Source of the DNA: Solirubrobacter taibaiensis
Lineage (GTDB): Bacteria > Actinomycetota > Thermoleophilia > Solirubrobacterales > Solirubrobacteraceae
Assembly: GCA_027587225.1 (NCBI GenBank)
Contig: JAPDDQ010000034.1
Location: 1 to 64,000, forward strand
Length of the DNA: 64,000 nt
Reading direction: 5' to 3'
A program made the translations under genes and the position numbers. The notes beneath the pieces were generated by a model, which made no database searches, had not been told where the DNA came from, and worked only from the letters and a program-made list of their open reading frames with translations. Below are positions 9,563 through 19,023 of this stretch, piece by piece (positions within the stretch are counted from its first letter, which is position 1; every line of letters begins with the position of its first letter).

Positions 9563-10756
9563 GTGGACGTCTCTGCGCTCGTCTGGGCCCTCACCATCGC
9601 CTTCATCGTCGGCCTCCTGGCCTTCGACTTCATCTTCCACGTGCGCAAAGCGCACGTGCCGACCCTGCGCGAGGCCGGTATCTGGTCGGCGCTCTACATC
9701 GGGATCGCGCTCGCGTTCGGCGTCGGCGTCATGGTCTTCGGCGGCACGACCATGGGCACGGAGTACTTCGCGGGCTACATCACCGAGAAGGCGCTCTCGG
9801 TCGACAACCTCTTCGTCTTCCTGATCATCATGACCAGCTTCGCGGTGCCCCGCGCGGACCAGCAGAAGGTCCTGCTGTTCGGGATCGTGTTCTCGCTGAT
9901 CGCCCGCACCGGCTTCATCTTCCTCGGCGCGGCACTGATCAACTCGTTCGCGTGGGTCTTCTACATCTTCGGGCTGATCCTGCTCGTGACGGCCGGCAAC
10001 CTGTTGCGCCCGAGCGGCTCAGACAGCCACTCCGGCGACAACATCGTCGTCCGATTGGCACGGCGTCTGTTCCCCACCACCAGCGAGTACGACGGCGACA
10101 AGCTGTTCACCATCCAGAACGGCCAGCGCGTCCTGACGCCGATGCTGCTGGTGATGGTGGCGATCGGCGGCACCGACATCCTGTTCGCGCTGGACTCGAT
10201 CCCGGCGATCTTCGGCCTTACGCAGAACACCTTCATCGTCTTCACGGCGACGGCGTTCTCCCTGCTCGGCCTGCGCCAGCTGTACTTCCTCATCGACGGT
10301 CTGCTCGACCGCCTCGTCTACCTCGGCTACGGGCTGGCCGCGATCCTCGGGTTCATCGGCGTCAAGCTCGTCCTGCACGCTCTGCACGAGAACAACGTGC
10401 CGTTCATCAACGACGGTGAGCCCGTCGAGGTCACTGAGATCAGCACCGGCCTCTCGCTGAGCGTCATCCTCGGCATCCTCGTGGTCACCGTCGTGGCGTC
10501 GCTGCTGAGCCGCTGGGGCCGCGCGCAGAACACGATCGCGGCCGCCCGCCGTCACGCCCGGGAATACCTGGAGGTCGACGAGACCGACACGGCGCACCGC
10601 GAGCGGATCTTCGCCGCCCTGTGCGCCGAGGAGAACGAGCTCAAGACACTGCCCGAGAAGTACCGCAAGCGCATCCGTGAGGAGGAGAAGCTCATGGACC
10701 TCCTGCGCCGCGCCCACGCCGCGCACGCCGACGGCGTGCGCAGCGCGAGCGGGTAG
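9563..10756 (+). CDS. TerC family integral membrane protein
   Basis: A 397-residue polytopic protein with TerC/Alx features: about nine hydrophobic helices, the conserved acidic intramembrane motifs SVDNLFVF (about 75-82) and ALDSIPA (about 209-215), and a charged cytoplasmic C-terminus (about 320-397). TerC proteins take part in tellurite resistance and metal (manganese) export, often supporting extracytoplasmic metalloenzymes. The start is GTG at 9563, 15 bp after the preceding stop, so the two genes may be cotranscribed. No ter operon partners are nearby, so a general metal-homeostasis role is more likely than tellurite resistance specifically. Confidence 0.88.
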   Translation: MDVSALVWALTIAFIVGLLAFDFIFHVRKAHVPTLREAGIWSALYIGIALAFGVGVMVFGGTTMGTEYFAGYITEKALSVDNLFVFLIIMTSFAVPRADQQKVLLFGIVFSLIARTGFIFLGAALINSFAWVFYIFGLILLVTAGNLLRPSGSDSHSGDNIVVRLARRLFPTTSEYDGDKLFTIQNGQRVLTPMLLVMVAIGGTDILFALDSIPAIFGLTQNTFIVFTATAFSLLGLRQLYFLIDGLLDRLVYLGYGLAAILGFIGVKLVLHALHENNVPFINDGEPVEVTEISTGLSLSVILGILVVTVVASLLSRWGRAQNTIAAARRHAREYLEVDETDTAHRERIFAALCAEENELKTLPEKYRKRIREEEKLMDLLRRAHAAHADGVRSASG

Positions 10757-10761
10757 CGGCC

Positions 10762-12330
10762 TCAGGCGGCGACGGGCTCCGGCATCGCGGTCCGGGTCAG
10801 GTCCTTCGCGCCGGCGCGGGCGGGGAGGAACGCGACGGCGATCAGCGCGCCGACGAGGGCGACCGCGGCGGCGAGGCCGGCGGTGGTCGCCATCGCGTCG
10901 ACGAAGGCCTGGTCGGCGGCGCTGATCAAGGACTGCGCGGTGCTCACGTCGAGGTGCGAGGCGACCTCGTGCGCCGCACCGACCGAGTCGCCGGCGAGGT
11001 GCGCCTGCTCGGGCGCGAGCCCGTCCACCGAGCCGCTCATGCCCGAGGCGAAGCGGCTGTTGAGCACGCTGCCCAGCACCGCGACGCCGAGTGTCCCGCC
11101 GACCTCGCGGACGACGTCGTTCATGGCCGAGCCGACGCCGGCCTTGGCCTTGGGCAGCGCGCCCATGATCGCTTCCGTCGCGGGGGCCATGGCCAGGCCC
11201 ATGCCGGCGCCCATCAGGAACATCGCCGTGGCGAAGTAGCCGTACGCGGTGTCGACGTCGAGCTGCGTGTACAGGCTCAGGGCGAGCGCGACGGTGGCCA
11301 GGCCGCCGGCGACGATCACCTTGGTCCCGACCTTGCCCACGAGCTTCACCGACGCCCGCGATGCCATGACCATGCCGAACGCGACGGGCAGCACGCGCAG
11401 CCCGGTGCCGAGGGCCGAGTAGCCGAGCACGGCCTGCATGTAGGTCGTGATGAAGAACAGCACGCCCATCAGCGCGAAGAAGACGAACGTGATCGAGAGG
11501 CTGGCGGCGCTGAAGCGCAGGTTGCGGAACACCGTGACGTCGATCATCGGCTGCGGCGTGTGGCGCTCCCAGGCGATGAAGGCCGCCAAGGCCGAGAGCC
11601 CGAGCGCGAACGCGGCGAGGATCACGGAGCTGCCCCAGCCGCGCTCGGGCGCTTCGATCACGGCCCAGACGATGGTGGTGAGCGCGGCGATCGACAGGCC
11701 GGCGCCGGGCAGGTCGAGCTTGGGCGCCGCGGGATCACGCGACTCGGGCACCAGCACGGCCGCACCGACGAGGGCGACGGCGACGATCGGCAGGTTCACC
11801 AGGAACAGGCTGTGCCAGCTGAAGTGCTCGAGCAGGTAACCACCGGTGATCGGGCCCACCGCGATGCCGACCCCCGACACCGCCGCCCAGATGGCGATCG
11901 CCTTGGGTCGCTCGTGCGCGGGGAAGATGTTGGTCAGGATCGACAGCGTCGTCGGCATGATCCCGGCGGCGCCGAGACCCATCAGCGCGCGTGAAGCGAT
12001 CAGCGTCGCGGAGCTGTCGGAGAGCGTCGCGGCCAGCGAACCGGCCCCGAACACGAGCAGCCCGGTGACCAGCGCGCGGCGCCGGCCGAAGCGGTCGCCG
12101 AGGCTCCCGGCGGTCAGCAGCAGGCCCGCGAACACGAGCAGGTAGCCGTCGACGATCCACTGCAGCTGGCTCGCGCTCGCGCCGAGCTCGTTGCGAATCG
12201 TCGGCAGCCCGACGTTGAGGATCGTGTTGCCGACGGTGACGACGAACAGGCTCAGCGCGAGGACGCCGAGCGCTTTCCAGCGCCGCGGATAGGGCGTGGT
12301 GGCGGAGTGGGGATTGCGTGATCGGGGCAC
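10762..12330 (-). CDS. MFS drug exporter, DHA2 (EmrB/QacA) type
   Basis: A 522-residue transporter with about 14 hydrophobic segments, the length and topology of DHA2 drug:proton antiporters. The MFS motif A is visible at about residue 79 (GSLGDRFGRRRAL), and antiporter motif C around 150-160 (GVGIAVGPITGGYLLE). It is expected to pump small toxic compounds out of the cytoplasm. It ends 5 bp from the convergent terC gene and starts 102 bp from the divergent LAL regulator, whose product is a candidate controller. The substrate cannot be read from sequence. Confidence 0.9.
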   Translation of the reverse strand: MPRSRNPHSATTPYPRRWKALGVLALSLFVVTVGNTILNVGLPTIRNELGASASQLQWIVDGYLLVFAGLLLTAGSLGDRFGRRRALVTGLLVFGAGSLAATLSDSSATLIASRALMGLGAAGIMPTTLSILTNIFPAHERPKAIAIWAAVSGVGIAVGPITGGYLLEHFSWHSLFLVNLPIVAVALVGAAVLVPESRDPAAPKLDLPGAGLSIAALTTIVWAVIEAPERGWGSSVILAAFALGLSALAAFIAWERHTPQPMIDVTVFRNLRFSAASLSITFVFFALMGVLFFITTYMQAVLGYSALGTGLRVLPVAFGMVMASRASVKLVGKVGTKVIVAGGLATVALALSLYTQLDVDTAYGYFATAMFLMGAGMGLAMAPATEAIMGALPKAKAGVGSAMNDVVREVGGTLGVAVLGSVLNSRFASGMSGSVDGLAPEQAHLAGDSVGAAHEVASHLDVSTAQSLISAADQAFVDAMATTAGLAAAVALVGALIAVAFLPARAGAKDLTRTAMPEPVAA

Positions 12331-12432
12331 GCTGCGAGCTTCCCGGCCCGGCCGCCGCGCAACATCGGTGCGCTACCCCGATCTTTGACCCCGAGCACCC
12401 GGCGTCGGGGTTATGCTCGACCGCGAGGCCAG

Positions 12433-15297
12433 ATGACACGCAGCGTCGATCAGCGCCTCGTGGGGCGCGCCTCCGAGCTGGACGCCGTCGACCGCGCGCT
12501 CGACGCCCTCCAGCGTGGCGAGCCCTCACCGCTGCTGATCGAGGGCGAGCCGGGGATCGGCAAGACGCGGCTGGTGGCCGAGCTGGAAGCGCGCGCGACA
12601 GCCCTCGGGCACCTGGTGCTCCGCGGCAGCGCGTCCGAGCTCGAGAGCGACCTGCCGTTCTGGATCTTCGTGGACGCGCTCGACGAGTACGTCGCCGGGC
12701 TCGATCCCCGCAAGCTCTCCGGCCTCAGCGACGAGACGCTCGGCGAGATCGCCCACATGCTCCCCGCGGCGGTGGACGCCGGCGAGGCGCGGCTCGTGCA
12801 TGACGAGCGCTATCGCGCCCACCGCGCCGTCCGCGAGCTGCTCGTGCGCCTGGCGACGCCGCGGCCGCTGGTGCTCGTGCTCGACGACGTGCACTGGGCC
12901 GACCCCGCGTCCGTCGACCTGGTGATCGCGTTGGTGCGGTCGGCGCCCGGCGGAGCCGTCCTGCTCGTGCTCGCCGCGCGTCCGCGCCAGCTCTCGGAGC
13001 GGCTGCGCACCGCGCTCGATCGCACCGACCGCAACGGCGGCCTCCAGCGGATCGCGCTCACCGGTCTATCGAGGGAGGCGGCCGCCGAGCTGGTCGGGGA
13101 AGCTGCGCTCGAGCGGCTCTACACCGAGACGGGCGGCAACCCGTTCTACCTCGAGCAACTGGCCCGGTCCAACGGCACGACCACGGTCGGCGCCGCCGAT
13201 TCCGCGGGTGTGCCCGGCGCGGTGCTGGCGTCGCTCGCCGAGGAGCTCGCCCGGCTGGCCGCGCCGACGCAGCGGATGCTCCGAGGGGCCGCGGTGACCG
13301 GCGACCCGTTCGACGCCGACGTCGCCATCGCCGCCGCGGGCGTCGAGGAGGACGCCGCCATGGACGCGTTCGACGCGCTGCTGGACGCCGGGCTCGTCCG
13401 CCCCACCGACGTGCCGCGGCGGTTCCGCTTCCGCCATCCGCTCGTGCGCCGCGCGGTGTACGAGAGCACGCCCGGAGGCTGGCTGCTCGGCGCGCACGCG
13501 CGCGCGGCGCAGAGCCTCGCCGCCCGCGGGGCACCCGCGGCCACGCGCGCGCATCACGTCGAGTTCGCGGCCCGCGCCGGGGACGCCGACGCGGTGGCGG
13601 TGCTCGCGGAGGCCGGGATGGCCGGGCTGCTGCGGGCCCCGGCCAGCGCCGCCCGCTGGCTGAGCGCGGCACTGCGGATCCTGCCCGCGGACGCGCCGGT
13701 GGAGCAACGGGTCGGGCTCCTGCTCGCGCGGGCCCGCGCGCTGGCGGCGCAGGGCCGGCTCGGCGACAGCCACGCCGACCTGGTGGAGAGCATCGCGCTC
13801 GTCCCGCCCGAGGCCGTCGGGTTGCGCGTGCAGCTCGTGACGACGTGCGCCGGCGTGGAGCGCTTGCTCGGCCGGCATGACGAAGCGCACGATCGCCTGC
13901 TCACGTGCCTGCGTGAGCTGCCGGAGCCGGGCGCCGCCGACGCGATCTCGCTGATGCTGGAGCTCGCGGTCGACGCGCTCTTCCGCTCGGACTTCACTCC
14001 CCTGCTCGACTGGACGCAGCGGGCGCGGGCCGCCGCGGAGACGCTCGGCGACCGGCCCCTGATCGCCTCGACGGGCGCGATCCGGGCGCTCGGATACGCC
14101 GTCGGCGGCCACATCGCGCAGGCCGAGGCCGCGTACGCCGAGACGGCCGAGCTGGTGGCCGCCATGGCGGACGCCGAACTGGGGGACCGCAGCGACGCGC
14201 TCGCCTACCTGTGTTCGCTCGGGACCTTCCTGGACCGCTACGACGAGGCGTGTGCGCACGGCGAACGCGCGCTCCGGCTCGGGCGGTCGGCCGGGCAGCT
14301 GCATCCGACGCTGCTCCCGGCGCTCGGCGCGGCGCACCTGCTGCGCGGACGGCTCGGCGATGCGGCGAACGTGCTCGACGCCGGCCTGGAGGCGGCCCGG
14401 CTCGCCGGGATCACGCAGGGGACGGCCTGGATGCTGCGCAACCGTGCGCTGCTGGCCGTGGCCGTGGGCGACGCCCGCGGTGCGCTGGCCATGGCCGAGG
14501 AGGCACTGACGCTCACGCGCGAGCTGGACCAGAGCGTGCTGTCCGCCTGGGCGGAGCTCACCGTCGCCCGGGCCGCTGTCGCCGCCGGTGACAGCCGGCG
14601 CGCCGTCGACGTCCTGCCCTCCTCGGACCGGCTCGCCCCGGTCCCGGGCGTGTGGCGGCTGATCGGCTTGGAGGCGCTCGCCAACGCGCAGCTGGACCTC
14701 GGCCACCCCGACGAGGCCGCTCGGATCGCCACGGAGGCGCAGGCGCACGCCGAAGGGCTCGGGTTGCCGATGGGGACCGCATGGGCCAACCGGATCGCGG
14801 CGGCGGTCGCGCTGGACGCCGGTGATCCCGCGCGCGCCGCGCAGCACGCGCACGTGGCGATCGCCGCCGCCGAGACGGCCGGGGCGGAAGTGGAGGTCGC
14901 GCTCACCCGCGTCCTGGCCGCCCGTGCGCTCACCGCCGCCGAGGAGCCCGACGCGGCGGCGGCGCAGCTCGAGCTGGCCTGCACCACGTTCAGCGCCTGC
15001 GGCGCGCACCCGCAGCGCAGCGCCGCCGAGCAGCAGCTGCGCCAGCTGGGGCACACGATCCATCGCCGGACGCGGCCGGGAACCGCGGACGGCGACGGCG
15101 TCGCGTCACTCACCGGCCGTGAGCTCCAGGTCGCGCGGCTCGTCGTCGACCGGCGCACGAATCAGCAGATCGCCGACGAGCTCTTCCTCAGCCTCAAGAC
15201 CGTCGAGACGCACCTGCGCAACATGTTCCGCAAGCTCGACGTGTCCTCGCGCGTCGACCTGGCCCGAAAGGTCGAGTCGGCGGACGATCCGTCATAG
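12433..15297 (+). CDS. LAL-type LuxR transcriptional regulator with AAA ATPase
   Basis: A 954-residue regulator of the large ATP-binding LuxR class. It has Walker A GEPGIGKT at 38-45, Walker B VLVLDDVHWADPAS at about 146-159, a long helical TPR-like middle, and a C-terminal LuxR helix-turn-helix beginning LTGRELQVARLV. ATG 12433 is chosen because conserved sequence (QRLVGRASELDAVDRAL) starts immediately after; an upstream in-frame ATG at 12385 adds unconserved residues. Members bind an inducer and ATP, oligomerise and activate transcription. It diverges from the MFS exporter, a probable target. Its end overlaps the convergent M28 peptidase by 6 bp. Confidence 0.9.
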   Translation: MTRSVDQRLVGRASELDAVDRALDALQRGEPSPLLIEGEPGIGKTRLVAELEARATALGHLVLRGSASELESDLPFWIFVDALDEYVAGLDPRKLSGLSDETLGEIAHMLPAAVDAGEARLVHDERYRAHRAVRELLVRLATPRPLVLVLDDVHWADPASVDLVIALVRSAPGGAVLLVLAARPRQLSERLRTALDRTDRNGGLQRIALTGLSREAAAELVGEAALERLYTETGGNPFYLEQLARSNGTTTVGAADSAGVPGAVLASLAEELARLAAPTQRMLRGAAVTGDPFDADVAIAAAGVEEDAAMDAFDALLDAGLVRPTDVPRRFRFRHPLVRRAVYESTPGGWLLGAHARAAQSLAARGAPAATRAHHVEFAARAGDADAVAVLAEAGMAGLLRAPASAARWLSAALRILPADAPVEQRVGLLLARARALAAQGRLGDSHADLVESIALVPPEAVGLRVQLVTTCAGVERLLGRHDEAHDRLLTCLRELPEPGAADAISLMLELAVDALFRSDFTPLLDWTQRARAAAETLGDRPLIASTGAIRALGYAVGGHIAQAEAAYAETAELVAAMADAELGDRSDALAYLCSLGTFLDRYDEACAHGERALRLGRSAGQLHPTLLPALGAAHLLRGRLGDAANVLDAGLEAARLAGITQGTAWMLRNRALLAVAVGDARGALAMAEEALTLTRELDQSVLSAWAELTVARAAVAAGDSRRAVDVLPSSDRLAPVPGVWRLIGLEALANAQLDLGHPDEAARIATEAQAHAEGLGLPMGTAWANRIAAAVALDAGDPARAAQHAHVAIAAAETAGAEVEVALTRVLAARALTAAEEPDAAAAQLELACTTFSACGAHPQRSAAEQQLRQLGHTIHRRTRPGTADGDGVASLTGRELQVARLVVDRRTNQQIADELFLSLKTVETHLRNMFRKLDVSSRVDLARKVESADDPS

Positions 15298-17103
15298 CGT
15301 GCGCGCGCAGACGCGGTACTCACGGCTCTGGACGGCGCCCTTGCGATCGCGCACGCGCAGGACGACCGGATCGCGACCCGCCGCGCGCGCATCGACCACC
15401 ACCACGCGACCCGCGATCACGTGCACGCGGCCGGCGCTGACGGTCGCCTCGGCGACGCGCTCGGTCGTCGGCTCGATGAACCACCGCGCGTCGTCACACG
15501 GCGCCGGGCGCCGGGCGAGCACGCCGCCGCGCTGCTCGACGGACGCGTAGCCCTCGGCGATGAACGCCGGCGCATCCGCGGTGGCGGTGATCGCGGTCGT
15601 GCCCGCGTCGGTCGCGCCGGCCGGAATCGTGTAGCGGTACCGCCCGCCGCCGAGCTCGGTGGCCGTGCCCTCGTGCCGCGCCCAGTGGTCGTTCTGGTTG
15701 ACCAGGATGCGCACGGGCGCGCCGGTGACCGGTGCGCCGGCCGGGTCGCGCAGCTCGATCTCGACCGGGATCTCCGCACCGGCCTCCGCCCGCTCCGGTG
15801 CCCGCACGGTGAGGCTCGGGACCTCGCGCACGGCGAGCTCTGCCGGCGCCGCCGTCTGCAACGCGAGCAACGCGTCCCGCAGGTAGGCGCTCACGCGGCG
15901 CAGTGAGGCCGGGTCGACGCGCTCCGGGACGTCCTGGGGCGTGTGGTAGTAGGGCGTCGAGGTGAACGTCGAGAAACCCTGGATGCCGGCGCTGTAGAAC
16001 GGCTGGATGTCCGTCGGCAGGATCCCGCCGCTGATCGCTCGCACGACCGTCGCGGGCAGCTCGGTCGCGACGTAGCCGTTCGCGACCGCCGCCTGGCGGA
16101 CGAGCTCCGTCATCTTCGCGCCGCTCGTGCCGAAGCGCAGCGCGGGTGCGCCCGCCTCCGCCGCGGTCATCTCCAGGTTGACGTTCGCCACGATGTCGCC
16201 GAGGCGGTCGGCATGGCGGGCCACCCAGTCGTAGGAGCCGGTCAGGCCGACTTCCTCCGCATCCCAGCCCGCGAGCACGACGGTGTACGCGAGCGGGACG
16301 TCCTGCACAGCGTCGGCGATCGACAGCAGGGAGCCGACCGCGGTGCAGTTGTCGATCGCGCCGGCGTGCCACGAGTCGTAGTGCGCGCCGACGACGATCA
16401 CCTTGCCGGGATGGGTCGTCCCACGCCGGACGCCGATCACGTTGCGCGCGACCGCGTCCTCCCGGCTCCCCTTCACGTCGAGCGTGACCTGCGCGGCGCC
16501 GGCCGCGAGCGCCGCGCGCACCGCCGCTCCGCCCTGCGCCCCGACCGAGACCGTCGGGATCGGCGCGGGCGCGAACTGCGCGAACCGCACCGCGCCCTCC
16601 TGGATCAGGTTGTCCGGCGAGCCCGAGACGTACAGCATCGCCGCACCGCCGCGGGCGATCACCTGCGCGAGTTGCGACGAACGGTGGAAGGCCTCGTCGC
16701 GGCTGACCATCACGATCTTGCCCGTCACGTCCTTGCCCGCGTAGTCCGCGGGCCGCCCGACGCCGACATCCACGACCGCGGCCACGACGCGGCCCGTCCC
16801 GCCGTAGGCGAAGCTCTCCGCCGGGACGTCCTTCCCGGCCACGGTCAAGCGCGTGCTCTGCTCCTGGAAGAGCGGCACGTGGAAGTCCTCGCGCGACGTC
16901 GAGAAGCCGGCGTCGCGGAACGCGCGCTCGATCCGGCGCGCCTGCTCGCGCCCGGCGCTGCTGCCGGGTGGCTTGGCCCCGAGCTGTGCGCACGCCCGCA
17001 TCGCGTCGTAGGCCACGTCCGTCGTGTCGGCGCGCGCCGATTCCGCGGGCACCGCCAGCGCCACCGCGAGCGCGGCGACCCGCCCGATCTTCGAGAGGTT
17101 CAT
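15292..17103 (-). CDS. secreted M28 family aminopeptidase with PA domain
   Basis: A 603-residue protein with a signal peptide (about 1-25), a protease-associated domain (about 80-215) and an M28 zinc-peptidase domain (about 216-445). Candidate metal and catalytic residues are H241, D251, E283/E284, E311 and H387, found in VVVGAHYDSWHAGAIDN, GWDAEEVGLTGS, NLEMT and YYHTPQD. The fourth ligand is Glu rather than the more common Asp. A C-terminal Ig-like beta region (about 465-560) follows. It should release N-terminal residues from peptides outside the cell. ATG 17103 is chosen because the signal peptide begins there; the longer frame adds 40 unlikely residues. Confidence 0.9.
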   Translation of the reverse strand: MNLSKIGRVAALAVALAVPAESARADTTDVAYDAMRACAQLGAKPPGSSAGREQARRIERAFRDAGFSTSREDFHVPLFQEQSTRLTVAGKDVPAESFAYGGTGRVVAAVVDVGVGRPADYAGKDVTGKIVMVSRDEAFHRSSQLAQVIARGGAAMLYVSGSPDNLIQEGAVRFAQFAPAPIPTVSVGAQGGAAVRAALAAGAAQVTLDVKGSREDAVARNVIGVRRGTTHPGKVIVVGAHYDSWHAGAIDNCTAVGSLLSIADAVQDVPLAYTVVLAGWDAEEVGLTGSYDWVARHADRLGDIVANVNLEMTAAEAGAPALRFGTSGAKMTELVRQAAVANGYVATELPATVVRAISGGILPTDIQPFYSAGIQGFSTFTSTPYYHTPQDVPERVDPASLRRVSAYLRDALLALQTAAPAELAVREVPSLTVRAPERAEAGAEIPVEIELRDPAGAPVTGAPVRILVNQNDHWARHEGTATELGGGRYRYTIPAGATDAGTTAITATADAPAFIAEGYASVEQRGGVLARRPAPCDDARWFIEPTTERVAEATVSAGRVHVIAGRVVVVDARAAGRDPVVLRVRDRKGAVQSREYRVCARTL

Positions 17104-17258
17104 GCCTACCCGGACGCCGCGATTGCCCGACGCATGCCCGAGTTCGGCCATCTGGACTCGAAGGTGTAACGTGGACCGCGGAGGGCATCCATCGTGAGGT
17201 CGGGCGCCGCCCGGCAGCACCATCTGACTTCCGAACTCCTGTCAGCCGGAGGTCGTGG

Positions 17259-18233
17259 GTGTCCCTGAGAATTCCTGTCGCGTCCTTGAGGGGATTCGGG
17301 CGACGGCACCGTGTGCTGCTCACCGTCGTGGGCACGCTGGGCATGGGCGTCGCCCTCGGGTTGGCGCTTGCCGGACAGCGCGACGAGTTCACGTTCGCCC
17401 TTTCACGCGTCGCCGGTTGGACGCTCGCCGTCGCCGTGCTCCTGCAGATCGTGGCCTTGCTCGCGCGCAGTGAGGCGTGGCATCTCAGCATCGAGGCGGC
17501 CGGCGGAACCGTGGCTCGCCGCGTGCTGTTTCGCGCCTCGAGCATGCAGGTGCTGGGCAGTGTGCTGAACGCCCAACTCGGGGTCGCGGCCCGGATCGCC
17601 GCGCTGCGCCGGGCGTCGCCGAGTGTGAGCCCGCAGGTCCCGACGTTGATCGCTGCCGAGTTCCCGATCCTCGCCGTCGAGGCGACCCTCGCCGCGCTGG
17701 CATCGTTCACGCTGATCGGGCCGCTGGGGCTCCCGTGGTGGCTGCCGCTGATCGCCGTCGCGGTATTCGCGACCGCCAGCGCCGGCCTCCGGCGGCTCGC
17801 GCTCCGAACGGGCCGCGAGCTGTGGATCGGCCTCGCGGTGCTGCGCAACCGTGCCGGCGGGACGCGCGTGGTCGGCCTCGTCCTCGTGGCCGTGTTCGCG
17901 CAGATCTTCCGCAACTGGCTCCTGCTGCACGCGGTCGGCGTGGACGCCTCGTTCCTGGACGCGATCGCGCTGCTGATCGCCGTGGCGGTCCTCGGCCAGC
18001 TCCCGATCGGCCCGACCACAGGAGCCGCGGCCGCGGTCCTGATCCTCGGCAGCAACGGTGTCGCGGCCACCGCGGCCACCGGCGTGCTTCTGACCGTGAC
18101 CGGCACCGTCGGCGGGCTGTGCTTCGCGGGCTGGGCCGGTGCGGATCAGCTGTGGTCGAAGGCCGCCAGGCGCCGGACGCAACGCGAGCAAGCTGGCGCG
18201 TCAGATGATGTAGCCGTTGCGCCGCGAGGGTAG
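17259..18233 (+). CDS. flippase-like / LPG-synthase transmembrane-domain protein
   Basis: A 324-residue integral membrane protein with about eight hydrophobic helices, resembling the lysylphosphatidylglycerol-synthase TM / UPF0104 (flippase-like) family. Family-like elements include SSMQVLGSVLNAQLGVAARI near 97-116 and the glycine/threonine-rich LPIGPTTGAAAAVLIL near 250-265. The GTG at 17259 is a confident start because GGAGG lies 6 nt upstream (17248-17252). It diverges from the M28 peptidase. Members move or modify lipids or lipid-linked sugars; no soluble synthetase domain is attached, and the substrate is unknown. Confidence 0.65.
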   Translation: MSLRIPVASLRGFGRRHRVLLTVVGTLGMGVALGLALAGQRDEFTFALSRVAGWTLAVAVLLQIVALLARSEAWHLSIEAAGGTVARRVLFRASSMQVLGSVLNAQLGVAARIAALRRASPSVSPQVPTLIAAEFPILAVEATLAALASFTLIGPLGLPWWLPLIAVAVFATASAGLRRLALRTGRELWIGLAVLRNRAGGTRVVGLVLVAVFAQIFRNWLLLHAVGVDASFLDAIALLIAVAVLGQLPIGPTTGAAAAVLILGSNGVAATAATGVLLTVTGTVGGLCFAGWAGADQLWSKAARRRTQREQAGASDDVAVAPRG

Positions 18234-18369
18234 GGCTTGATGCAGGAGGCAACCGGTTGACGCCGCCGCCCCTCACGCGGGCCGTGCACCCGGCTGTCCG
18301 TGCCTGACCCGTGCATGCCGCCCCACCGGGCCGTGTCACGGACGAACCCTCTCTCGATCGAAGGCCCCC

Positions 18370-19020
18370 ATGACTGTCACTGACTCTGTCGCCAACACCA
18401 CGCGCGCCGCGCACGACGTCGGGCTCGCCGCCTGGCTGGGTGGCGCGATGTACGGCAAGTTCGCGCACAACCCGTCGCTCACGCTGATCGCCAGCCACAC
18501 CGAGCGGGGCAGCGTCTCCAACGCCGCGTGGAACGGCTACAACGGCATCAACGCGATGGGCCTCGGCGCCGCCGCCCTTGGCTGGTCGGCCGCGCGCTTC
18601 ACCGAGACCCGCCCCTCGAACCTGTCCGACACCGAGAAGGCGCTGTCGTCGGCCAAGGACGTGCTGATGGCCGCCGCGGTGCTCACCGGCGTCGCCAGCG
18701 GCGTGCAGGGCGCGCGCCTGGCCAAGCAGGCGCCCGACGGCGCGGTGCCGGTCGAGACCGGAACCGTGCCCGCGCCCGAGACGCCCGCCAAGGCGGCGGG
18801 CATCCAGCGCAGCCTCGGCTTCCTGGGCACCGCGAACATCGCGTCGGGCGTCGCGCTCGTCGCCGTCAACGCGGTCCTGGCGCAGATCAACCACAGCCAC
18901 CCGGCCGCCAAGCGCACGTTGCTGCGCTCGTCGTCGAACGGGCGCAGCCCGCTGTGGATCGGCTCCGTCGTCGCGACCGCCGTGGCCGCGCTGGACCAGA
19001 CCCGCCGCACCCGCGGCTAG
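18370..19020 (+). CDS. conserved hypothetical membrane-associated protein
   Basis: A 216-residue protein of unrecognised function. It is alanine- and glycine-rich with three or four moderately hydrophobic stretches (about 14-30, 55-75, 95-112 and 148-172). The central segment is rich in Pro and Thr (about 118-140), and the C-terminus is basic. The downstream LtrA gene starts 3 bp after its stop, so the two are probably cotranscribed. No catalytic motif is visible. Codon use matches its neighbours, which supports a real gene. Confidence 0.75.
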   Translation: MTVTDSVANTTRAAHDVGLAAWLGGAMYGKFAHNPSLTLIASHTERGSVSNAAWNGYNGINAMGLGAAALGWSAARFTETRPSNLSDTEKALSSAKDVLMAAAVLTGVASGVQGARLAKQAPDGAVPVETGTVPAPETPAKAAGIQRSLGFLGTANIASGVALVAVNAVLAQINHSHPAAKRTLLRSSSNGRSPLWIGSVVATAVAALDQTRRTRG

Positions 19021-19023
19021 ACC

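Noticed and set aside
13066-15063. 665-codon minus-strand frame opposite the first LAL regulator
   Set aside because: Arg/Gly-rich composition without motifs; the plus strand encodes Walker motifs and a LuxR domain over the same bases.
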